In this document: positions 1-5,246 of the stretch, in pieces | Position numbering within the stretch: position 1 is the stretch's first letter | Layout: every line of letters begins with the position of its first letter | Position numbers and translations under genes: made by a program | Origin: Clostridia bacterium | Lineage (GTDB): Bacteria; Bacillota_A; Clostridia; Oscillospirales; CAG-272 | Length of the DNA stretch: 8,000 nt | Assembly (NCBI GenBank): GCA_017959485.1 | Contig: JAGDAM010000315.1 | Location: 1-8,000, forward strand | Reading direction: 5' to 3' | Notes under the pieces: generated by a model | What the model was told of the DNA's origin: nothing | What the model saw: only the letters and a program-made list of their open reading frames with translations | The model's database searches: none

Positions 1-21
1 TGCCTGCCATTGCGTCGAATG

Positions 22-220
22 CTTGAGAAACATCCAGTTTCTCCGCGCCTTCTCAGCAAGGGCAGGCGCAAAAATGGCTCGACAATCTACGCACTCAAAC
101 GGTGCGTTGTTGACCTGACGTCTGAAATCTTGAAAAACCGCAGTGTTTCTGCAATTTCTCAGTCAAAACAGGCGCCGAAATTACTCGACAATCCGCACGC
201 GCGATTTGTGCGGTATTGCC
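22..220. repeat. Two diverged tandem copies of a ~106-bp repeat
   Basis: Copy 1 (about 22-115) and copy 2 (about 129-220) align with an offset of 106-107 bp. Shared landmarks in the same order are CTTGA (22 and 129), GTTTCT, TTCTCAG, CAGGCG, CTCGACAAT (78-86 and 184-192) and GTGCG (102-106 and 208-212). The first ~20 bases of the window resemble the junction between copies, so another copy may lie upstream. Each copy holds a hairpin: ACGCAC/GTGCGT (89-94 with 102-107) and CCGCAC/GTGCGG (193-198 with 208-213). The outermost pair is A-T in one and C-G in the other. The repeat is non-coding because its copies fall in different frames. It may be a dispersed palindromic element or an old duplication; I cannot name a family. 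Confidence 0.7.
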
Positions 221-340
221 TTAAAACATTATAGCCGAAAACGCCTTATTATTCAACAGATTATTTGACAATATATACAAAATTAGTTTGAAATAACAAA
301 ACCGATGCTGCGCTGAGAATACGGCGGTATTGCCTTAAAA
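210..340. repeat. 17-bp direct repeat at both ends of an AT-rich segment
   Basis: The 17 bases at 210-226 (starting GCGGTATTGCC and ending TTAAAA) recur exactly at 324-340. The first copy is the right end of tandem repeat copy 2. The second, about one unit length further on, is probably the end of a third, heavily decayed unit. TTTGACAAT near 264-272 could match CTCGACAAT of the other copies. Alternatively the pair marks a short insertion between direct repeats. Confidence 0.55.
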
Positions 341-366
341 AAAAATAAATTATTTTTCAAAAAAAA

Positions 367-392
367 TGAACCTTTTGCAGCTGCCATACGTC
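367..392 (+). promoter_or_regulatory. ECF-type promoter of the sigma factor gene
   Basis: TGAACC (367-372) and CGTC (389-392) are separated by exactly 16 bp. This is the layout of ECF promoters such as Bacillus sigma-W sites, where an AAC-containing -35 is followed 16 bp later by a CGT-containing -10. An A/T-rich stretch lies just upstream, including the palindrome AAAAATAA-A-TTATTTTT (341-357), and could act as an UP element. Transcription would start near 398-400, giving a ~25-base leader before the start codon at 425. Because it precedes an ECF sigma gene, positive autoregulation is the natural inference. Confidence 0.65.
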
Positions 393-424
393 TTTCTTAA
401 TGAAAACCGTGCACGGAGCAAAAA

Positions 425-916
425 ATGACAAAAAGCGAACTTGAAAAGCTGTTGACGGAACACGGTCACAGTCTTTCCGCTTTCTGCTACACGATTAGCG
501 GAAACCGCGACACCGCCATGGAGATTTTCCAGGAGGTTTGTCTGCGGCTTATGGGAAAGAACGTGCGGATAGAAAACGGTGCCGCCGCCAAGGCCTACCT
601 CTACCGCGCCGCGCTGAACGTTTACCGGGATTTCTGCCGGAAAAAGGGGCGGCGGGAACTGCCGGCGGCCGACGCGGATCTTGCCCGCGAGTACGTCGGA
701 ACCGTCGGAGTCGGGGACGACGAACGGGAAGAATACGCGGCTTTGTACCTGGCGATCGCAAAACTGCCGCTGAAATACCGGGAGGTCATCCGCCTCGTCT
801 ATTTCCGGAACGTTACTGAAAGCGAGGCGGCGGGAATTCTCGGAATACCGCTCGGTACCGTCAAATCACGTCTTCACAAAGCAAAAGAGTTGCTGAAGGA
901 GTTGCTGCAAAAATGA
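425..916 (+). CDS. ECF-type RNA polymerase sigma factor
   Basis: This 163-residue protein has the size and two-domain layout of extracytoplasmic-function sigma factors, which direct RNA polymerase to stress or envelope promoters. Region 2 spans about residues 13-78, including AMEIFQEVCLRLM (31-43), the core-binding helix, and the -10-recognition stretch AYLYRAALNVYRDF (57-70). Region 4 spans about 108-160 and contains LPLKYREVIRLVYF and the helix-turn-helix ESEAAGILGIPLGTVKSRLH that reads the -35 element. A variable acidic linker joins them. The start at 425 is supported by GGAG at 415-418, six bases upstream. The stop overlaps the next gene in an ATGA, so the two are translationally coupled, as expected for a sigma factor and its regulator. 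An ECF-type promoter at 367-392 suggests it activates its own operon. The ECF subgroup and regulon cannot be determined from the window. Confidence 0.93.
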   Translation: MTKSELEKLLTEHGHSLSAFCYTISGNRDTAMEIFQEVCLRLMGKNVRIENGAAAKAYLYRAALNVYRDFCRKKGRRELPAADADLAREYVGTVGVGDDEREEYAALYLAIAKLPLKYREVIRLVYFRNVTESEAAGILGIPLGTVKSRLHKAKELLKELLQK

Positions 917-3198
917 TTATCAATGACAAAAAACTTGACTCTATGCTCGAAAAACTCGCGAATCCTGAAATCGACGGGGCTTTTGAGCAGCCGGATACCG
1001 TGAGGCGATCCGCTTCACCCCGCCGCGCCGTCGCGGCGGCTGCCGCGGCCGCCGTCCTGCTGATCGTCGCCGCAGGCGCGTTTATCATCGCGCGGTTCGC
1101 CGGAGGATCGGGGGTGAATCCGGGGACGGTCGATCTGCCCGACGCCGCGGAGATTTCCGGGACGGGGGCCGTGACCGGCGCGCCCGGCACGTCTGACGCG
1201 GAACCCGGCGTGCCGACGGAACCCGAGAAGAAGGTGACCGTTTATACGATTCTTTCGCTCAATCCTCTCGGAAGCGGACTCGAAGTTCAGGCCGCGGGCA
1301 ACGTGACGAGATATCTTTCCGGGATCAGCGGATCGGTTATCGAGCGGATCACGGACGGCAGATACGTCTGCCTGACGAACGCCGAGCTCGCCTCCGAACA
1401 CGCGGGGCACGGCAATCTCATCTACGACGCAGTGAAAGACTCGGTTTTCTGTCCTTCCTGCACCGTAAACGCCCTCTCCGCGCGCACCGGCCTTAAAGCA
1501 GGAGAAAGGGCGGTCGCGGACAGTATATCCACGGCGGAAACCGTTTCGTTCGCGGTCTGGAACGACGCCGAGAAGGCGATAGTTCGCAGATATCTTTACT
1601 TCGTCGCCGACGACGCGCTGAAAGAGATACCGGCTCCCTCGAAAAACGACTTCGGACTGATCGAGGCGACCGGGGATTTCGGGTATATTCTGACGCACTC
1701 CTACCGCGAGAGCGACGCCGAGTATGACGACGTTTACGTAGTCGACACCCGGACCGGCGGGGTTGCGAAAGTTTCGGGCGATTATCCGACCTTTATGCTC
1801 AGCCGCTTCACGCCCGACGGGCAGTTTGTCCTCTCGGCTCTCAGATACGAAGGCGCCGTCGAGAATTTTGAATCTGAAAACTGCAGGTTCATCGCCTCGG
1901 ACGTCCGGGGCCAGCTGATCGTCGAATGCCGGGGAAGGGCGGTCTGGTACGATTCCTGTCTGCTGCTTACCCGCGACTCGGATTCGCGTCACCGGCTTTA
2001 CGATCTCGCCGCGGGCAAAGAGATTGACATCCCGCAGGATCTTCGCTATTTTGATCTTTCGGAAGGAAAGCTTTTGCTCTGGAACGCCTGCAGCGGCGCG
2101 TTCCGGACGGTCGAAACAGGCGTCTCGGCCGGCTGCCTGTCGGAGGACGGCCAAAGGATCTTCACCTACTCGGAAGGGCAGAATTACGTCGTCTGCCGCG
2201 GACTTGACGGCAAAAGATACGAAGTCGAACTCGACGACGCGTTCACCGGCGAGCTCGCGTCGCTTTCCGCGACCTGCCGGATCTCCTTCATGCTCGAAAA
2301 GTCCGGCGACCGGGTTATACTTTTGTACAGAACTCTCGAAACAGAGACCGGGACCGAGCCGGCCGAGCAGCCGCAACGGAGCGATCGCGACCTTGTGGCG
2401 GCCGTGCTGAAGGAAAATCAGCCGACGTCGATATCCGTGTTTATGGCGCTGCTCGGCGAAAAATATCCCGGGCACGAATTCGACGTGACCGCAAGCTGCG
2501 GCAGCGGATATACGGTCCTTTACGTTGACGGGAGAACGTCCTACAAAGACGCATACGCGCTGATCGAAGACTACCGCGACGGATATTTCTACGCTTATAT
2601 CGAGGGCCGTGGCCACGGTTTCGCGAGAGAGCTGTCCTACGCTCCGGGTACGCGCTGCAGATACCCGCTCGAAGCGTCGCAGTACGAAACGGCGGTGTAT
2701 CTCAGAGAAAAGGGGATCCCGACCGTCTCGGCGGATATTGACTACGCAATCTTCAGACGTGACGGCGTCTATTCCGAGGAACTGACGTACGATTATATGT
2801 TCTCGGAGGAATACTCGAAAAAGATCGGTTTCTTCTACGCCTTCCGCGAAGGTACCGGTTATGAGATATCGTCGGAAGAATATCTCGACCGCCTCGCGGC
2901 ATTCCTTGAAGAACTCGGCTCCTGCGGCCGTCAGCGCTCGAAGCTTCAGGCGGAAGACAATTATACTCACTTCGGGCAGGTGACTACCGACACCCGACTT
3001 AATCTGAGAGCGGCAAAGGACAAAGCCGGCAACTCTTACGTGCGCGTCGGGGCTGAAATCGTCTATCTGGTACCCGAAGAGGTGTTCAACGATCTTGTCG
3101 CGCTTGCCGACTCAGCGCTTGAATCGATATTTTACCGCCCTGCGGCGGATGATGAGGACGCGCCGTGGATAAGCATCACCGTCCCGGAGATGAATTGA
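913..3198 (+). CDS. Large single-pass membrane protein, putative sigma-factor regulator/sensor
   Basis: I do not recognise a named family. Visible in the 761 residues are: a short cytoplasmic segment (1-38) with KLDSMLEKLANPEID, like the amphipathic stretch that starts many clostridial partners of ECF factors; one Ala-rich transmembrane helix (about 39-61); a Gly/Pro/Thr/Glu-rich linker (62-107); and a large outer region. Residues about 205-480 have repeated beta-strand patterns with DTRTGG, TPDGQFV and SEDGQRI turns, suggesting a beta-propeller. About 485-761 is a separate, Tyr-rich domain. H163 and H166 with C180 and C183 form an HxxH-13-CxxC arrangement, a possible metal site. The ATGA overlap with the sigma gene and AAGGAG at 896-901 fix the start. 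The inferred role is sigma-factor control from the membrane, but the tail is far shorter than a classical zinc anti-sigma domain, so it could instead be an effector controlled by the sigma factor. Confidence 0.75.
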   Translation: MIINDKKLDSMLEKLANPEIDGAFEQPDTVRRSASPRRAVAAAAAAAVLLIVAAGAFIIARFAGGSGVNPGTVDLPDAAEISGTGAVTGAPGTSDAEPGVPTEPEKKVTVYTILSLNPLGSGLEVQAAGNVTRYLSGISGSVIERITDGRYVCLTNAELASEHAGHGNLIYDAVKDSVFCPSCTVNALSARTGLKAGERAVADSISTAETVSFAVWNDAEKAIVRRYLYFVADDALKEIPAPSKNDFGLIEATGDFGYILTHSYRESDAEYDDVYVVDTRTGGVAKVSGDYPTFMLSRFTPDGQFVLSALRYEGAVENFESENCRFIASDVRGQLIVECRGRAVWYDSCLLLTRDSDSRHRLYDLAAGKEIDIPQDLRYFDLSEGKLLLWNACSGAFRTVETGVSAGCLSEDGQRIFTYSEGQNYVVCRGLDGKRYEVELDDAFTGELASLSATCRISFMLEKSGDRVILLYRTLETETGTEPAEQPQRSDRDLVAAVLKENQPTSISVFMALLGEKYPGHEFDVTASCGSGYTVLYVDGRTSYKDAYALIEDYRDGYFYAYIEGRGHGFARELSYAPGTRCRYPLEASQYETAVYLREKGIPTVSADIDYAIFRRDGVYSEELTYDYMFSEEYSKKIGFFYAFREGTGYEISSEEYLDRLAAFLEELGSCGRQRSKLQAEDNYTHFGQVTTDTRLNLRAAKDKAGNSYVRVGAEIVYLVPEEVFNDLVALADSALESIFYRPAADDEDAPWISITVPEMN

Positions 3199-3207
3199 GG
3201 GGGAGGA

Positions 3208-3347
3208 TTCTTTCAAACAACGTATATTGCAAGGAATGAAAATCAGAAGAGCGTTTTGTATTACGTTGCTCTTTTATGAGCTGAATCCGTGAATCCGGAT
3301 GCGGGAATTCAGCCGCAACAAAAGCGACAGTACGTTGTTTGTTCTTT
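3208..3347. mobile_element. MITE-like element with 11-bp inverted ends and 6-bp duplication
   Basis: CAAACAACGTA (3214-3224) and its exact reverse complement TACGTTGTTTG (3331-3341) bound a 128-bp segment. Immediately outside each end is the same hexamer, TTCTTT (3208-3213 and 3342-3347), which looks like a target-site duplication. Inside are further palindromes: AAGAGC/GCTCTT (3247-3273), GCTGAAT/ATTCAGC (3280-3286 with 3307-3313) and ATCCGGAT (3293-3300). There is no transposase, so this would be a non-autonomous element moved in trans. It sits about ten bases after the stop of the membrane-protein gene. The hexamer is low in complexity, and no second copy is in the window, so mobility is inferred. 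Confidence 0.5.
3247..3275 (+). terminator. Possible weak terminator after the sigma/sensor operon
   Basis: The stem AAGAGC (3247-3252) with GCTCTT (3268-3273) runs into a short T stretch (TTTT at 3272-3275). The loop is long and the stem only six pairs, so termination would be weak. It lies within the MITE-like element about 50 bases after the stop codon of the preceding gene. The GC hairpin at 3384-3423 could also serve, although it has no T tract. Confidence 0.3.
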
Positions 3348-3383
3348 TCGAAACAATCGGATTGAACCGAGGTTACGTATTAA

Positions 3384-3423
3384 AAGGACCGCCGGTCGGG
3401 CGAAGTGCCCGGCCGGCGGCCTT
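3384..3423. repeat. Strong GC-rich hairpin
   Basis: Bases 3389-3401 pair with 3407-3419 over 13 positions with a single G-U wobble and a five-base loop, GAAGT. Skipping A3388, the stem continues with GG (3386-3387) against CC (3420-3421) and AA against TT. This is the most stable local fold in the window. It has no following T tract, so it is not a standard intrinsic terminator. It directly adjoins the triloop hairpin array and may be its first member. Confidence 0.65.
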
Positions 3424-3538
3424 CGCGCCTCGCGACGCTCGGCAGTGAAATTCGCGCTTTGCGCGAGCGAAATTCGGCCTGCGGCCGAGTGAAATATAAC
3501 GCTCCGCGTTGTGTGAAATCTTCGGGCAAAGCCCGAAG
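3423..3538. repeat. Array of five triloop hairpins with a conserved G(T/C)GAAAT linker
   Basis: Five perfect hairpins, each with a three-base loop, follow one another: TCGCG-CCT-CGCGA (3423-3435), TCGCGC-TTT-GCGCGA (3452-3466), TCGGCC-TGC-GGCCGA (3474-3488), AACGC-TCC-GCGTT (3498-3510) and CTTCGGGC-AAA-GCCCGAAG (3520-3538). Between them the heptamer GTGAAAT or GCGAAAT recurs at 3445-3451, 3467-3473, 3489-3495 and 3513-3519. The last four hairpins are centred 22, 23 and 25 bases apart. Stem sequences differ while linker and loop size are kept. From memory, similar hairpin strings occur between genes in uncultured Clostridia, but I know of no assigned function. Confidence 0.7.
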
Positions 3539-3580
3539 GTAAAAGTGACGTAGATAACAATATTTATTAACGTTTACATC

Positions 3581-3607
3581 GTAGGGGCAATCATTGGCCG
3601 TCCGCCT
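3581..3607. repeat. Possible remnant of a GTAGGGGC-type palindromic repeat
   Basis: The sequence GTAGGGGCAATCATTGGCC followed by GTCCGCC resembles, from memory, a short palindromic repeat common between genes of many Firmicutes genomes (GTAGGGGCG, a short inverted repeat, then CGCCC). Here the symmetry is imperfect: GGGCAAT faces ATTGGCC with one mismatch and almost no loop. It is therefore at best a decayed copy. Confidence 0.25.
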
Positions 3608-3653
3608 GAAAACGGTAACCTCTGAAGCATATTGGTGCTATCCCAAATACCAT

Positions 3654-3759
3654 AAACGCGTGCCTTCCCCAAAATGGGGAAGGCAATTGTTAACACCGCT
3701 TCCGCGGTCCCCCGGGCTCGGCGAAGCCGAGGCGTCTCCTGCGGGGAAGGCAGACGTTT
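3654..3759. repeat. Composite palindrome (REP-like) before the nadE promoter
   Basis: TGCCTTCCCC (3661-3670) can pair locally with GGGGAAGGCA at 3676-3685, extended by an A-T pair over loop AAA, or with an identical GGGGAAGGCA at 3743-3752. The long-range pairing is extended outward by AAACG (3654-3658) with CGTTT (3755-3759) across a 2x2 mismatch. Inside are hairpins ACCGC-TTCC-GCGGT (3695-3708) and CTCGGC-GAA-GCCGAG (3717-3731). The element ends eight bases before the -35 box, so it lies upstream of the predicted transcript. It recalls REP-like elements of Clostridia with GGGGAAGG ends. No flanking duplication is evident. Confidence 0.6.
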
Positions 3760-3767
3760 TAAAACAT

Positions 3768-3797
3768 TTGACAAACCCGCGGCGGATGATATATAAT
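3768..3797 (+). promoter_or_regulatory. Consensus housekeeping promoter for nadE operon
   Basis: TTGACA (3768-3773) and TATAAT (3792-3797) match the sigma-70/sigma-A consensus perfectly with an 18-bp spacer, one longer than ideal. The surroundings are AT-rich, in contrast to the GC-rich repeats just upstream. Transcription would start near 3804, leaving a ~77-base leader before the nadE start at 3881. I saw no clear operator or riboswitch in that leader. Confidence 0.75.
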
Positions 3798-3880
3798 AAA
3801 ATATTAAGGCAATCGACGGTTTCAAAAAAGTGGTGAGTTTTCCGGCTGCATTTGCCGTGCGGGACGCGGAGGATAGCGGA

Positions 3881-4642
3881 ATGAACGAATATCTGAAACA
3901 GTATATCGGGTCGCTCGACGTCGCGGCTCTGACCCGGGGACTTGTCGGGCGGATAGCCGGATGGTTTGCGGAAAACGGTCCGGATTCACCCGCGGTGATA
4001 GGCATCTCGGGCGGAAAGGATTCGACCGTCTGCGCCGCGCTCTGCGCGAAGGCGCTCGGGCGCGGCCGCGTGGTAGGCGTAATGATGCCCAACGGCGTCC
4101 AGCCCGACATAGACGTGTCTCTTGACGTGATAAACTGTCTGGGCATACGTTCAGCCGTCGTAAATATAAAGGGCGCTTACGACGCCCTGGAGGCGGCTGT
4201 GGAGGGCTCCGGAATCCGCGACTCGCTCAGCCGTCAGGCGCGGATCAATCTCGCCCCGCGGCTGCGGATGGCGTCGCTTTACGCTCTTTCACAGACTCTT
4301 AACGGACGGGTTTCGAACAACGGAAACCGCTCCGAGCGTTACGTCGGATATATGACCGTCTGGGGAGACACGGCGGGGGATTTCGCTCCGCTTGCCGGAC
4401 TCACCGTGACCGAGGTGCGCCTCGTCGGACGCGAGCTCGGCGTTCCCGAGCGCTTCGTCGGACGGCCGCCGTCCGACGGACTTACCGGGCTTACCGACGA
4501 GGAAAATCTCGGCTTTACCTACGAAGCTCTCGATACCTATATCCTTACCGGGCACTGCCCCGATCCCGAAGTCCGGGAAAAGATCGACCGGATGCACGCG
4601 CGGAACCTCTTCAAGCTTTCCTCGCCCGCGCTTTTATCCTGA
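3881..4642 (+). CDS. nadE: Ammonia-dependent NAD(+) synthetase
   Basis: The product amidates nicotinic acid adenine dinucleotide to NAD(+), using ATP and ammonia, the last cytoplasmic step of NAD synthesis. The adenine-nucleotide alpha-hydrolase P-loop SGGKDS is at residues 43-48. Other family signatures are NLAPRLRMASLYALSQ (123-138), GNRSERYVGYMTVWGDTAGDFAPL-like sequence starting at 148, and PSDGLTGLTDEENLGFTYE (197-215). At 253 residues it is the short form: no nitrilase-type glutaminase domain, so ammonia must be supplied free or by another protein. The frame is open back to a GTG at 3830, but ATG 3881 has GGAGGA at 3868-3873 seven bases upstream and gives the usual N-terminus, so I chose it. 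It heads a cluster with nadD three bases after its stop. Confidence 0.95.
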   Translation: MNEYLKQYIGSLDVAALTRGLVGRIAGWFAENGPDSPAVIGISGGKDSTVCAALCAKALGRGRVVGVMMPNGVQPDIDVSLDVINCLGIRSAVVNIKGAYDALEAAVEGSGIRDSLSRQARINLAPRLRMASLYALSQTLNGRVSNNGNRSERYVGYMTVWGDTAGDFAPLAGLTVTEVRLVGRELGVPERFVGRPPSDGLTGLTDEENLGFTYEALDTYILTGHCPDPEVREKIDRMHARNLFKLSSPALLS

Positions 4643-4645
4643 AAT

Positions 4646-5242
4646 ATGAAAACTGTTGTTTACGGCGGCAGCTTCGATCCGCCGCATATCGGTCACGTGA
4701 GGGACGTAAAACTCGCGATTTCCGAGCTCTCGCCCGACCGGGTGTGGGTTTTTCCCGCCTTCCTGTCGCCGGGAAAGACACCCGGCGAGATTTCCGCCGG
4801 TCCGGAGGACCGTCTGCGGATGTGCATGCTGGCCTTCGACGGGATAGAGCTGACCTCGGTCCGCGACGACGAGCTTCGCCGCGGAGGCGTCAGTTTCACC
4901 GCCGACACCGTCGCGGCGCTCAGAGCGGAGAATCCGGAGGACGAGTTCGTCCTGGCGATGGGTTCAGACCAGTTCCTCTCTTTCAGGCGCTGGTACAAAT
5001 ATCTTTACATCCTCTCGCAGGCCTCGCTTTTCGTGGTGCTTCGCGACGGATGCACCGCCGAACGGCTCCGCGAGGAGGCATCGGCGCTGTCCCGCGAGAC
5101 GGGATGCAGGATCGACGTCTACTGCGGCAGCGTGCTCACCGCGAGTTCGACGCAGGTCAGGCAGGGCGGAGGAACCGGTATTCTTCCTCCCGCCGTTGCC
5201 GAATACGTCCGCGAGCGCCGGCTCTACCTCCGGGAGACGTGA
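4646..5242 (+). CDS. nadD: Nicotinate-nucleotide adenylyltransferase
   Basis: The enzyme transfers AMP from ATP to nicotinic acid mononucleotide, making the deamido-NAD that NadE then amidates. It has the nucleotidyltransferase motif GGSFDPPHIGH (residues 7-17), VSFTADT (82-88), GSDQFLSFRRWYKY (106-119) and the C-terminal ATP-binding motif ASSTQVR (166-172, the family's SSTxxR). Its 198 residues are normal for the family. The gene starts three bases after the nadE stop, and no GGAGG-like sequence precedes the ATG, so translation probably relies on reinitiation by ribosomes finishing nadE. In many Firmicutes nadD sits beside yqeK and rsfS; here it is joined to the next enzyme in its own pathway and followed by traX instead. 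Confidence 0.95.
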   Translation: MKTVVYGGSFDPPHIGHVRDVKLAISELSPDRVWVFPAFLSPGKTPGEISAGPEDRLRMCMLAFDGIELTSVRDDELRRGGVSFTADTVAALRAENPEDEFVLAMGSDQFLSFRRWYKYLYILSQASLFVVLRDGCTAERLREEASALSRETGCRIDVYCGSVLTASSTQVRQGGGTGILPPAVAEYVRERRLYLRET

Positions 5243-5246
5243 GACG

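Larger units (their letters stand above)
1..424. other. Gene-free upstream region
   Basis: No credible gene is seen here. The only sizeable open frame (10-234) runs through two diverged copies of a tandem repeat in different reading frames, has no Shine-Dalgarno sequence and resembles no family I know, so I treat it as non-coding. The left half is mixed in composition and made of the repeat. The right half (about 227-366) is clearly AT-richer than the genes around it and ends in the ECF-type promoter of the sigma factor gene. An isolated TTGACA at 265-270 lacks a good -10 partner. Confidence 0.7.
3199..3880. other. Repeat-rich intergenic region
   Basis: No gene is supported in these ~680 bases. 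Short open frames at 3289-3492 and 3594-3836 run through hairpin repeats and have no recognisable product. From left to right the stretch holds a MITE-like element (3208-3347), a GC-rich hairpin (3384-3423), an array of triloop hairpins (3423-3538), a possible repeat remnant (3581-3607), a composite palindrome (3654-3759), and the promoter (3768-3797) and leader of the nadE operon. Bases 3608-3653 show nothing I can interpret. Confidence 0.75.

Noticed and set aside
10..234. 74-residue open frame at the window start
   Set aside because: It spans two tandem repeat copies that fall in different reading frames, has no ribosome binding site and no recognisable product.
265..294. TTGACA at 265-270 as a housekeeping promoter
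   Set aside because: No reasonable TATAAT-like hexamer lies 16-19 bases downstream; the ECF-type promoter nearer the gene explains expression better.
1015..2970. 651-residue open frame on the minus strand
   Set aside because: It is a shadow of the sensor gene in GC-rich DNA; its translation is Arg-rich with no domain, while the plus strand has a plausible membrane protein coupled to the sigma gene.
3289..3492. Small open frame in the intergenic region
   Set aside because: It crosses the end of the MITE-like element and the hairpin array, has no ribosome binding site and encodes an Arg/Ala-rich peptide without similarity to known families.
3423..3538. CRISPR array
   Set aside because: The repeated unit is only a 7-base linker, the intervals are self-complementary hairpins, and no cas gene is present.
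3804..3813. TTAAGGCAAT after the nadE promoter as an inverted copy of ATTGCCTTAA at 215-224 and 329-338
   Set aside because: A 10-base match is readily expected by chance in 8 kb, and the surrounding bases do not match.
3830..3880. GTG start 51 bases upstream for nadE
   Set aside because: The added residues do not match the NadE N-terminus, while ATG 3881 has GGAGGA at proper spacing.
5196..5246. Upstream ATG for the TraX-like protein
   Set aside because: It would overlap nadD by 47 bases and add a hydrophilic tail not needed by the family; ATG 5247 has a GGGAG and the usual spacing.
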